From Candidatus Accumulibacter appositus (GTDB lineage: Bacteria; Pseudomonadota; Gammaproteobacteria; Burkholderiales; Rhodocyclaceae), in NCBI GenBank assembly GCA_000585055.1, contig JEMX01000021.1, positions 1 to 64,000 on the forward strand: DNA of 64,000 nt. The letters are read 5' to 3'. Of this stretch, positions 9,947 through 21,228 are shown piece by piece (within the stretch, counting starts at the first letter, position 1; each line of letters begins with the position of its first letter). The notes under the pieces were generated by a model that did not search any database, was not told where the DNA came from, and was given only the letters and a program-made list of their open reading frames with translations. A program made the translations under genes and the position numbers.

Positions 9947-10495
9947 TCATTGCCCCGCGCCGAGCACCTCGAGCACGCACTGGCGGTGTTCCGAACCGCT
10001 CTTGGCGGCGCACAGCTTGCGGGCCTTGTCCTGTCGCTGGCAAACGGCGGCATCGCTGGCCCTGCTGCAGTCTGCCGGCAGGGTCTTCTGGAGTACGCAG
10101 TTTCTGAATTGCGGCCCTGTCCGTCCCTTGCACAGGGCGTAGGCCGCCTTGCGTTGCACGCATTGCTCCGGGATTCGCGCCTGCGTGCAGTCGATCTGCG
10201 CGGCCTGTTGATGCAGGCACTGCTCACGCTCGCTGCCCCGCTTGTCGCGGCAGGCCTCGTAAACCTGGCGATGAGCGGCCCGGCGGGCGGCGCACTGCTG
10301 CGGATCCTTGGTCCGGCTGCAGTCGGATGGGCCGCGCGTGCCCAGCATTCCCCGCCGATAGCCAGCGCCCTGCATGGCGGCGCTGGTTCCATCCATGCTC
10401 GTCGAGGTGTCCTTGCCGGCGCCCGATTGGGCGATGGCCGGCGCAGCGAACAGGCTGGCGGCGAGTACTGCGACGATCAGTGAGCCCATCTGCAT
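9947..10495 (-). CDS. Secreted protein with Cys-paired repeats
   Basis: A 182-residue exported protein. Residues 1-22 are a signal peptide (LIVAVLAASLFAAPAIA, cleavage before QS). The mature part has three degenerate repeats of about 40 residues, each with DC near its start, QC or VC 8-9 residues on, a central CR/CK or LC, and a closing QC or NC (for example DCSRTKDPQQC, DCTQARIPEQC, DCSRASDAAVC). This gives evenly spaced cysteines that could form disulfides in the periplasm. I recognise no family. The start has AGGAG about seven bases upstream; it is convergent with the glycosylase gene. Confidence 0.72.
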   Translation of the reverse strand: MQMGSLIVAVLAASLFAAPAIAQSGAGKDTSTSMDGTSAAMQGAGYRRGMLGTRGPSDCSRTKDPQQCAARRAAHRQVYEACRDKRGSEREQCLHQQAAQIDCTQARIPEQCVQRKAAYALCKGRTGPQFRNCVLQKTLPADCSRASDAAVCQRQDKARKLCAAKSGSEHRQCVLEVLGAGQ

Positions 10496-10621
10496 GTCGA
10501 TCTCCTGGTGGTTTGCGGCCGCTGCGTGTGGTCCGCCGGACGGCGTGGAAAGGGGGCTCGCGGGCGCTGTGGGGCGCCGCCCTGCGGAGCGCTGATATCT
10601 TACACGCTCTTGCCGTCGGCA

Positions 10622-10651
10622 TTGGTTGCGGCCGAACTTGTCGGGTATAGT
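10622..10651 (+). promoter_or_regulatory. Possible sigma-70 promoter for the GspE-like gene
   Basis: TTGGTT at 10622-10627 and TATAGT at 10646-10651 are separated by 18 bases, 28 bases before the ATG at 10680. Both hexamers deviate from consensus by two and one bases. It lies in the divergent gap between the Cys-repeat gene and the ATPase gene. Confidence 0.35.
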
Positions 10652-10679
10652 TGCCGCTCATTCCCCAGGAACAGTCGCC

Positions 10680-12473
10680 ATGCCCGAAGCCTCGGTGAGC
10701 ACCGTTTACGACCATCGCCTGACGCTCGCGGAACTCCTCGGCTGGCTGGTCGACGACGGCCTGATCAAGCGGCCCGACGCCGATCTGCTGCTCAGGGACA
10801 GTCGCCTCAATCGCCTGTCGGCGCATCCGCTGGTGGTCATCGCCGACCAGAAATGGAAAGCCCTGCACGAGCCCCCGCGGCCCCTGAACCTGGAAGTGCT
10901 GGGCGAGTGGCTGGCCGCCAGAGTGGGCCTCGAATACCACCATATCGATCCCCTGAAAGTCGATTTCACGGCGGTCACCGAAGTCATGTCGAGTGCCTAT
11001 GCGACGCGCTTCGGCATCCTGCCGGTGAAGGTGACGACGCGCGAAGTGCTGGTGGCGACGACGCAACCCTTTCTGCGCGACTGGGAGAAGGAGATCCGGT
11101 CGATCGTCAAGAAAGACATTCGCCGCGTGCTGGCCAATCCGGTCGACGTCGCGCGCTATCTGATCGAGTTCTACAATCTCGCCCGCTCGGTCAAGAAAGC
11201 CGCCCAGATCGGCGGCCAGGGCGGCAATCTGTCGTCGTTCGAGCAACTGGTCGAACTCGGCCGGACCAATCGCCAGTTCGACGCCAACGATCAACACATC
11301 GTCAATATCGTCGACTGGCTCTGGCAGTACGCTTTCGAACAGCGTGCCAGCGACATCCACATCGAACCGCGGCGCGAAATCGGCATCGTTCGTTTCCGCA
11401 TCGACGGCATGCTGCATCAGGTGTACCAGATCCCGATGAGCGTCATGGCGGCAATGATCAACCGGGTGAAGATTCTCGGGCGCATGGACGTCGTCGAGAA
11501 GCGCCGCCCGCAGGATGGCCGCATCAAGACGCGCACCGCCGACGGCCAGGAAGCCGAACTGCGCTTGTCGACGCTGCCGACGGCTTTCGGCGAGAAGCTG
11601 GTGATGCGTATTTTCGACCCGGAAGTGCTGGTCCGCGATTTCACCGAACTCGGCTTCACCGACGACGATCAGGCGCGCTGGAAAACGATGTCCGAACGGC
11701 CGAACGGCATCATTCTGGTGACCGGCCCGACCGGTTCGGGAAAGACGACGACGCTGTACTCGACGCTCAAGCAACTGGCGACGCCGGCGGTCAATGTGTG
11801 CACCATCGAAGACCCGATCGAAATGGTCGAGCCGGCATTCAACCAGTTGCAGGTACAGACGGTCATCGATCTCGGTTTTGCGCAGGGCGTGCGGGCGCTG
11901 ATGCGCCAGGACCCGGACATCATCATGATCGGCGAAATCCGCGACCTAGAAACCGCCGAAGTGGCGATCCAGGCGGCGCTCACCGGCCACCTCGTGCTGT
12001 CCACCCTGCACACCAACGACGCCCCGGCGGCGATCACCCGCATGCTCGACCTCGGTGTCCCCTCGTACCTGCTCAGCGCCACCGTGCTCGGGGTGATGGC
12101 GCAGCGCCTGGTGCGCATTCTCTGTCCGCACTGCAAGCAGGAGCACGCAGCGAATGCGGTCGAGGAGACAATGTGGGATCAGCTGGTGGCGCCATGGAAA
12201 GCCAACCGTCCGGCGCGCTTCTACCGCTCCGTGGGTTGTCTCGAATGCCGCATGACCGGCTTCCTCGGGCGCGTCGGTCTGTACGAGATTCTCATGCTCT
12301 CATCGGACGTCAAGCTGGCGATCAGCGAAAACAGGGATATCGCCAAGATTCGCGAGCTCGCTTTCCGCGAAGGCATGAAGCCCCTGCGCATCTCGGGAGC
12401 GATGAAAGTGGCCGCCGGCGTCACCACCCTGAGTGAAATCTTCAAGGTCGCGCCGCCCATCGAGCACGCCTGA
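10680..12473 (+). CDS. GspE/PilB-family secretion or pilus ATPase, orphan
   Basis: A 597-residue type II/IV secretion-superfamily ATPase. An N-terminal GspE/MshE-like domain (about 20-170) precedes the hexamerisation region with ASDIHIEPRR near residue 235. Walker A GPTGSGKT is at 349-356, Walker B DIIMIGEIRD near 413, and HLVLSTLHTNDAP follows. Cys482/485 and Cys520/523 form the tetracysteine zinc site of PilB/GspE proteins. It powers assembly of pili or pseudopili at the inner membrane. No other secretin or pilin gene is nearby, so its partner system is elsewhere. ATG 10680 has AGGAA upstream; a longer frame back to 10626 looks unnatural. Confidence 0.88.
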   Translation: MPEASVSTVYDHRLTLAELLGWLVDDGLIKRPDADLLLRDSRLNRLSAHPLVVIADQKWKALHEPPRPLNLEVLGEWLAARVGLEYHHIDPLKVDFTAVTEVMSSAYATRFGILPVKVTTREVLVATTQPFLRDWEKEIRSIVKKDIRRVLANPVDVARYLIEFYNLARSVKKAAQIGGQGGNLSSFEQLVELGRTNRQFDANDQHIVNIVDWLWQYAFEQRASDIHIEPRREIGIVRFRIDGMLHQVYQIPMSVMAAMINRVKILGRMDVVEKRRPQDGRIKTRTADGQEAELRLSTLPTAFGEKLVMRIFDPEVLVRDFTELGFTDDDQARWKTMSERPNGIILVTGPTGSGKTTTLYSTLKQLATPAVNVCTIEDPIEMVEPAFNQLQVQTVIDLGFAQGVRALMRQDPDIIMIGEIRDLETAEVAIQAALTGHLVLSTLHTNDAPAAITRMLDLGVPSYLLSATVLGVMAQRLVRILCPHCKQEHAANAVEETMWDQLVAPWKANRPARFYRSVGCLECRMTGFLGRVGLYEILMLSSDVKLAISENRDIAKIRELAFREGMKPLRISGAMKVAAGVTTLSEIFKVAPPIEHA

Positions 12474-12527
12474 CGGCGGCTGTATTCCGGTGTCGGCATG
12501 GGTTTTGAGCTTCGTATCAAGCGCCGC

Positions 12528-12601
12528 ATCGCCCGATGAATCGGGCTCCTACATGGATAGGGACGCGCAGGCCTCGGTAGGAGCCCGATTCATCGGGCGA
12601 T
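12528..12601. repeat. REPIN: perfect inverted pair of REP-like elements
   Basis: Arms 12528-12552 and 12577-12601 are perfect 25-base inverted copies with a 24-base loop. Each arm itself contains the GCCCGAT/ATCGGGC hairpin seen at 3996-4030. The full unit would fold into a long hairpin in DNA or RNA. Such doublets are the mobile form of REPs moved by RAYT transposases; no RAYT gene is in the window. The unit lies between the convergent 3' ends of the GspE-like gene and rtcB. Confidence 0.9.
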
Positions 12602-12626
12602 AGAAGCTGCCCGTTGCTCGGGAATC

Positions 12627-13871
12627 TCAACCTTTCACGCACACCACCTGGCGCAGGGTGTGCACCACCTCGACCAGTGAACGTTGGGCGTGCATGACCG
12701 CGTCGATATCCTTGTAGGCCATCGGAATCTCGTCGATCACGGCCTCGTCCTTGCGGCATTCGACCTGCGCGGTGGCGCGTTCCTGGTCGGCGAGGGTGAA
12801 GCGGCGGCGCGCTTCGTTACGGCTCATCACCCGTCCGGCGCCGTGGCTGCATGAGCAGAAGGCTTCCTCATTGCCGAGACCACGCACGATGTAGCTGCGC
12901 GCGCCCATCGAGCCGGGGATGATTCCCAACTCGCCCTTGCGTGCCGACAGCGCACCCTTGCGGGTGACGAAGACTTGGTTGCCGAAGTGCTGCTCCTGCT
13001 GCACGTAGTTGTGGTGGCAATTCACCGCTTCGGCGTCCACCCCGAACGGCCTGGCGATCTTCTGCCGGGCCGCGGCAACGACCTGGCTCATCAGCGCCAT
13101 GCGGTTGCAGCGTGCATATTCCTGCGCCCAGCCGACGGCTTCGAGGTAGTCGTCGAAATGCCGGCTGCCCGCTTCGAGGTAGGCCAGGTCGCGGTCGGGC
13201 AGATTGGCCAGGTGCTGGCGCATGTCGGCCTGCGCCAGGGCGATGAAAGTGCTGCCTATGGCGTTGCCGACGCCGCGTGACCCCGAGTGCAGCATGAACC
13301 ACACGCGCTCGGCTTCGTCGAGGCAGATTTCGATGAAATGGTTGCCGGAGCCCAGGGTGCCCAGATGCTGGTGGTGGTTGCTGTCCTGCAGGCGCGGATA
13401 TTTTTCGACGATGCGCTTGAAACCCGGCAGCAGCCTTGTCCACAGCGTGTCGACCAGGGGCGGCGGGACCTGTGCGCCTTGCCAGCTGCCCTTGTCGCGT
13501 TGGCCGCGGCCCACTGTCCGTCCATGCGGGACGGCGCTTTCGATGGCCGTCCGCAGCCCGCGCAGGCTGTCGGGCAGATCGGCGGCGTTGAGCGTGCTGC
13601 GCGTGGCGATCATGCCGCAGCCGATGTCCACGCCGACCGCCGCCGGAATGATCGCTCCACGCGTCGGGATGACGCTGCCGATCGTTGAGCCCTTGCCGAG
13701 ATGCACATCGGGCATCACCGCCAGGTGGCGGAAAATGAACGGCAGGCGGGCGGTATTGAGCAATTGCTCGCGCGCCGCGAGCTCCACCGGCACGCCCTCG
13801 GTCCACATCCTGATCGGCTTGCCGTTCGCCACTTGGAGCACCTCGCTCGCCGTCCTCTCCTGGCCACTCAC
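12627..13871 (-). CDS. rtcB: RNA-splicing ligase RtcB
   Basis: A 414-residue RtcB. The metal-site motif VGVDIGCGM, the HLGTLGSGNHFIEI segment, NCHHNYVQQE and the guanylated-His motif CSHGAGRVMSR are all present, as is GIIPGSMGARSYIV. RtcB joins RNA 2',3'-cyclic phosphate or 3'-phosphate ends to 5'-OH ends using GTP and Mn. I chose GTG 13871 because AGGGAA lies six bases upstream and the protein then starts close to the family's usual N-terminus; a TTG at 13895 would overlap the preceding gene. Neither the sigma-54 regulator RtcR nor the cyclase RtcA is adjacent; the upstream gene is a sensor kinase 16 bases away. Confidence 0.93.
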   Translation of the reverse strand: MSGQERTASEVLQVANGKPIRMWTEGVPVELAAREQLLNTARLPFIFRHLAVMPDVHLGKGSTIGSVIPTRGAIIPAAVGVDIGCGMIATRSTLNAADLPDSLRGLRTAIESAVPHGRTVGRGQRDKGSWQGAQVPPPLVDTLWTRLLPGFKRIVEKYPRLQDSNHHQHLGTLGSGNHFIEICLDEAERVWFMLHSGSRGVGNAIGSTFIALAQADMRQHLANLPDRDLAYLEAGSRHFDDYLEAVGWAQEYARCNRMALMSQVVAAARQKIARPFGVDAEAVNCHHNYVQQEQHFGNQVFVTRKGALSARKGELGIIPGSMGARSYIVRGLGNEEAFCSCSHGAGRVMSRNEARRRFTLADQERATAQVECRKDEAVIDEIPMAYKDIDAVMHAQRSLVEVVHTLRQVVCVKG

Positions 13872-13887
13872 TTGCGTTCCCTGTGTG

Positions 13888-16800
<2,913 letters not shown>

Positions 16801-17081
16801 GCTTGCCGCAGCCGGCCGAAAATCGGCGGGCGCCGCCCTACGACAGGCGGGCGCCGCTCACTGGATGGTGTCAGCACGTCGGTGGTGCGCAGCCTGTCTG
16901 TCGTCCGCATCTTCCTGCGCTCTCCTGAACGTCGCCATTGCAGCCGTGCACTCTAGCAGAGAGCCTGCTGCGGGTCATCGCCGAGTCCGCCGGGCAGCGT
17001 TCCGGCGAGCAATCCGACCGGGCGCCGCTGGCCGGGCTGTATTCCGGTGCTCGGGGATGGTCTTTTTGATTCGCTGGCCGT

Positions 17082-17258
17082 ATGCTAAGGCGTGCAGCAA
17101 ACTACCGCAGCTCGAGAGCGACATTCCTGCCGTCGTTCCTGGCGCTGGCCGGTTTCGCTGGTGCCGAAGTCCCCGAAGTCCCCGAAGTCCCCGAAGTCCC
17201 CGAAGTCCCCGAAGTCCCCGAAGTCCCCGAAGTCCCCGAAGTGCCGACCGGGAAATAA
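17082..17258 (+). CDS. Candidate small secreted (EVP)n repeat peptide, 58 aa
   Basis: An uninterrupted ATG-to-TAA frame of 58 codons. It starts MLRRAANYRSSRATF, continues with a hydrophobic run (LPSFLALAGFAGA) that reads as a signal peptide with an AGA cleavage site, then becomes nine consecutive Glu-Val-Pro triplets and ends PTGK. The 9-bp tandem repeat at 17164 encodes the EVP part in frame, and the stop is nine bases before the ATG of the 1304-aa kinase. Against it: I see no convincing ribosome site upstream and the repeat is also open in other frames. If real it would be a small exported peptide near a dCache-type sensor, but any link is speculation. Confidence 0.35.
   Translation: MLRRAANYRSSRATFLPSFLALAGFAGAEVPEVPEVPEVPEVPEVPEVPEVPEVPTGK
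17164..17242. repeat. Nine-bp tandem repeat (minisatellite)
   Basis: Eight perfect copies of CCGAAGTCC plus a partial ninth run from 17164 to 17242. The copies are identical, which points to recent expansion and makes copy number likely to vary between strains. Because the unit is a multiple of three, gain or loss keeps every frame. It ends 25 bases before the kinase start. It is the only such array in the window. It is not a CRISPR: there are no spacers. Confidence 0.95.
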
Positions 17259-17267
17259 CGGAAAAAT

Positions 17268-20200
17268 ATGACCGAGCGTAGCGCGCCTCACGCGGCATCT
17301 CAACTCGTCCCAGCTGCTGGTGAGGGGGTGCGCGAATGGCAAGCGGCTCCGCGTTTCATTCGCTACCTCATTGTCGGCATCGTCGGCATCAATGTGCTGG
17401 TGGCCGTTGCGCTGGCCTATGTCTTCGCGGACTCGCGGCGCAGCGAGGAGCTGAGGTTCAGGGAGGAGGCGGCGAACCTCGCGCGCTTGATCAGCAAGGA
17501 TATTGACAGCCAGTACGCCAGGATCGACCTCAGCCTGCGGGCGGTCGCCGACGAGTATGCCAATCAGCTGGCCATGGGGGGGCTGTACTTCGAGCGCTGG
17601 ATGGAACGTGTCCGCCAGCGCCATCCGGCAGTGTCCTTCATGCGCATCAGCGATGCCGCCGGCAATATCGTTTACTCGCCAGACGGCCAGGCCGCAGCAA
17701 GGATCAATATTGCCGACAGGGACTATTTCACTCGTTTGCGTGCAGATCCGCAGGCCGGGCTGCAGATCACGCCACCCCTGCTCGGCCGGACCACCGGCAC
17801 GCGGCTGATCATCCTGGTGCGCCGTCTCGGAGCGGCGGACGAACACTTCCATGGTGTGGTGTTGGCATCGATCCCCATCGCTCGCTTGCAGGACATGCTG
17901 GCTGGCCTTTTGCCGCGCGCGGACAGCTACGTCGGGCTGATCGACGCGCAGTACCGCTGGGTCGCCGCGCAGCCCGCGACCGCAGGCCAGCAGCCATCCT
18001 TAGCTGCGCTGCGCGACGCGGCCGCACGTTCGCCAGAGAGTGGTCTCTTCCACAGCCATGGCGACGATGGCGAGCGACTGGTCGCCTACAAGCGCAGTGA
18101 AGCGTTCGGCTTCTATACCGTTGTCGGGCTGCCGGCTGGCGTACTGCTCGCCGATTGGCGCAAGACAGCCGCCGCCGGTGCTGCCGGTATGGCGCTGTTC
18201 GCCTTGCTGACCACGCTGCTCGGCTGGCTACTCTGCCGCAGCTGGAAGCAGCAGTCGGCGACAACGGCGAGACTGATCGAACGCGATGAATGGGTCCGGC
18301 AGGCACAGCAGGTCGCTGGTCTGGCGCTTTTCTCCTACGATATCGAGAGCCAGCGCTTTGCCGTCAGCGATGCCTTGTACGCTATTTCCGGTACCGACAG
18401 CGAATACCCGCATACCTGGCCGGGCTGGCTGGCGCTGGCGCATCCCGACGACCGCCAGGCGCTCGATCTCGCTTTTCGGCGCCTCCTGCGCGGCGAGTCC
18501 GACGGGCCTGCGGTCGCGTACCGAATCGTCCGCCCTGCCGACGGCAGCCTGCGCTGGGTGAAAAGCGTTGCCCATCTGGTCAGCGCGCCGGACGCTACCC
18601 GGCAGACGCTTAGCGGCGTGGTTCTCGACATCAGCGCCGAGAAGCGCCAGGAGGATGTGCTGGCGAAGAGCGAGCAACTGTTTCGTAGCGTATTCGAGAA
18701 CTCGATGATCGGCATGGCGACGACATCGCTGGAAAAGGGCTGGCTGAAGATCAATCAGACGCTATGCGACATTCTTGGCTATGAGCACCACGAACTGCTC
18801 CGCATGACCTGGGCAGATCTCACCCACCCTGACGATCTGGCCGCTGACGTGGCGTCCTTCAACCGCGTACTGGCCGGCGAAATCGATGCCTATGAGCTCG
18901 ACAAGCGCTTCATTCGCAAAAGCGGTGAGATTGTCGATGCGTACATTGCGGCGCGGGCCATTCGTCGCTCCGACCACTCGATCGACCACTTCGTCGCCCT
19001 GGTGCAGGACATCACGCCGCGCAAGCGCGCGGAGGACCTGTTGCGGGCCAGCGAAGCCGACCTCAGCGCGGCGCTCGACCAGGCTGCCGTCGGCATTGCC
19101 TTTGTGGCTCCCGACGGGCACTGGCTGCGCGTGAACGAGCGCTTGTGCCAGCTGGTCGGCTACGCGCAGGCGGAGCTCCTCACCCTGACTTTCCAGGACA
19201 TCACCCATCCGGACGACCTCGAGCTCGACCTGGCGCAGCTCGCGCGCCTGGCGAGCGGGCAAATCGACAGCTATACCCTGGAGAAGCGCTATTTCCGAAA
19301 GGACGGTCGCTGCGTCTGGATAAATCTCAGTGTTTCACTGATACGCAACGGCGACGGTACGCCGCACCATTTCGTCTCGATCATCGAAGATATCGATGCG
19401 CGCAAGACTGCCGAACGTGATCTCGCTCGCTCGCGCGAAATCCTCAAGAATTTTCTCGACCATCTCCCCGGGATGGCCTATGTCAAGGATCAGGACTTGC
19501 GAGTCCTGCATGCCAATCGCGGTGTCGCCGAGTTCTTGAATCTGGACCCGGAGCAGGTGGTCGGGCGCAGTAACGCCGAGTTGTTCCCCGGCGAACTCGG
19601 CGACAAGATCAGCCGCGATGATCGGCGCGTGCTCGCTTCCGGCCAGACCGAATACCTGGAGGAAGCCTACGCCGGGGGCTTCTACCAGACGACCAGGTTT
19701 GTCGTCTCGCAGGGCGATCACTCGTCGCTGCTCGGGGGCATCACGCTGGACATCACGCGTCGCCATCAGCTCGAAGAGCGGGCGCGTGCGCTACTCGAAA
19801 TCAATGACCTCGGGCGCAAGCTGGGGGAGAAGGAATTGCTGGCTGCCTGCCTGGAGATGGCCGAAAAGATGACCGCCAGTGGCATTGGCTTCCTGCACTT
19901 CGTGAACGACGATCAGCAGACGATCGAGTTATCGACCTGGACCGCTGGCGCGCTCAAGGGTTGCCGCGCGATGTTCGACAATCACTATCCGATCAAGGAG
20001 GCCGGCATCTGGGCCGATTGTTGCCGCCAGCGGCTTGCGGTGTGTTTCAACGACTACGGCGAGTACGAGGCCAAGCGCGGCCTGCCCGAGGGTCACGCGC
20101 CGCTGCAGCGCTTGATCTCGGTGCCGGTGATCGAGGAGGGCAGGGTACGCATGGTCGTCGGCGTCGGCAACAAGGCAGCCGCCTACGACGACTTTGACGT

Positions 20201-21182
20201 CGAGACGGTGCAATTGGTCGGCAACGAAGTCTGGAGTATCAGGCGTCGCGCGCAGGCCGAGGCGGCGCTGGCCCAGCGCCTCGCCGAAGTGACCGAACTC
20301 AACGGCAAGCTCGAAGACGCCCATCTGCAACTCCTGCAGTCGGAAAAAATGTCGGCGATCGGCCAGCTCGCGGCGGGCGTCGCGCACGAACTCAACAACC
20401 CGATCGGCTTCGTGCACTCCAACCTCGGCACCCTCGGCGAGTACGTCGAAGACCTGCTGGCCATCGATGCGGCCTTTGCCCGTGTCGAGGCGCAGCTGCC
20501 GGCGCTGGCCGGCTCCGGCGCCTTTGACGAAGTCCGCCGCCTGAAGGCGGCGCGGGATCACTCGTATGTCGTCGAAGATCTGCCGAAGCTGATCCGCGAG
20601 AGCAAGGAGGGCCTCGAACGGGTGCGCAGGATCGTCCTCGACCTGCGCGATTTCTCGCGCGTCGGCGAAAGCGAATGGCAGTGGACCGATCTCGAAAAAG
20701 GCCTCGAAAGCACGATCAACATCGTCTGGAATGAACTCAAGTACAAGGCCGAGGTGGAGCGCCAGTACACGCCGCTACCGCCGATCCACTGCCTGGCCTC
20801 GCAGCTCAACCAGGTGTTCATGAACCTGCTGGTCAATGCCGCGCAGGCCATTGAAACGCGTGGCAGAATCGTCATTCGCACCGGCACGGGCACCGACGCC
20901 GACGCCGCTTCCACGGACGCTGCGAGCGCTGTCGATGTGGTCTGGGTTGAAATCGAAGACAGCGGCTGCGGCATGTCGCCGGAGGTGCAGAAGCGCCTCT
21001 TCGAACCGTTCTTCACCACCAAGCCGGTCGGCAAAGGGACCGGGCTGGGCTTGTCGATCGCCTTCGCGATCATCGCCAGGCATCATGGGCGCTTCGCTGT
21101 GCGCTCGGAAATCGGTCACGGCACGACTTTCCGGATTACCCTGCCGATCGACCCCAGCCAAGCCGCAACAGGGACCGAGTGA
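17268..21182 (+). CDS. Large sensor histidine kinase (dCache-4xPAS-GAF-HisKA-HATPase)
   Basis: A 1304-residue membrane kinase. TM1 about 32-52 and TM2 about 300-320 flank a dCache-like periplasmic domain (NIADRDYFTRLR near 150 is typical). Four PAS domains follow (about 335-460, 465-590, 590-715, 715-840), then a GAF-type domain (about 845-990), a short coiled coil and HisKA with His1040 in GVAHELNNPIGF, and HATPase with DSGCGMS and GTGLGLSI. It probably reads a small periplasmic ligand plus cytosolic signals. The next two genes follow on the same strand (46-base gap, then a four-base overlap), making a kinase / hemerythrin-kinase / phosphodiesterase operon. Confidence 0.93.
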   Translation: MTERSAPHAASQLVPAAGEGVREWQAAPRFIRYLIVGIVGINVLVAVALAYVFADSRRSEELRFREEAANLARLISKDIDSQYARIDLSLRAVADEYANQLAMGGLYFERWMERVRQRHPAVSFMRISDAAGNIVYSPDGQAAARINIADRDYFTRLRADPQAGLQITPPLLGRTTGTRLIILVRRLGAADEHFHGVVLASIPIARLQDMLAGLLPRADSYVGLIDAQYRWVAAQPATAGQQPSLAALRDAAARSPESGLFHSHGDDGERLVAYKRSEAFGFYTVVGLPAGVLLADWRKTAAAGAAGMALFALLTTLLGWLLCRSWKQQSATTARLIERDEWVRQAQQVAGLALFSYDIESQRFAVSDALYAISGTDSEYPHTWPGWLALAHPDDRQALDLAFRRLLRGESDGPAVAYRIVRPADGSLRWVKSVAHLVSAPDATRQTLSGVVLDISAEKRQEDVLAKSEQLFRSVFENSMIGMATTSLEKGWLKINQTLCDILGYEHHELLRMTWADLTHPDDLAADVASFNRVLAGEIDAYELDKRFIRKSGEIVDAYIAARAIRRSDHSIDHFVALVQDITPRKRAEDLLRASEADLSAALDQAAVGIAFVAPDGHWLRVNERLCQLVGYAQAELLTLTFQDITHPDDLELDLAQLARLASGQIDSYTLEKRYFRKDGRCVWINLSVSLIRNGDGTPHHFVSIIEDIDARKTAERDLARSREILKNFLDHLPGMAYVKDQDLRVLHANRGVAEFLNLDPEQVVGRSNAELFPGELGDKISRDDRRVLASGQTEYLEEAYAGGFYQTTRFVVSQGDHSSLLGGITLDITRRHQLEERARALLEINDLGRKLGEKELLAACLEMAEKMTASGIGFLHFVNDDQQTIELSTWTAGALKGCRAMFDNHYPIKEAGIWADCCRQRLAVCFNDYGEYEAKRGLPEGHAPLQRLISVPVIEEGRVRMVVGVGNKAAAYDDFDVETVQLVGNEVWSIRRRAQAEAALAQRLAEVTELNGKLEDAHLQLLQSEKMSAIGQLAAGVAHELNNPIGFVHSNLGTLGEYVEDLLAIDAAFARVEAQLPALAGSGAFDEVRRLKAARDHSYVVEDLPKLIRESKEGLERVRRIVLDLRDFSRVGESEWQWTDLEKGLESTINIVWNELKYKAEVERQYTPLPPIHCLASQLNQVFMNLLVNAAQAIETRGRIVIRTGTGTDADAASTDAASAVDVVWVEIEDSGCGMSPEVQKRLFEPFFTTKPVGKGTGLGLSIAFAIIARHHGRFAVRSEIGHGTTFRITLPIDPSQAATGTE

Positions 21183-21228
21183 TGACCCCAGCAAGCTCAC
21201 GCCAGCAGGCGCAGAAGAGAGACAGGCC

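Noticed and set aside
17164-17242. CRISPR-like look of the repeat
   Set aside because: Units are 9 bp and contiguous, with no spacers and no cas genes.
17085-17852. Minus-strand frame with GDF repeats
   Set aside because: The GDF run is the 9-bp repeat read backwards; the remainder is antisense to the kinase and has no domain.
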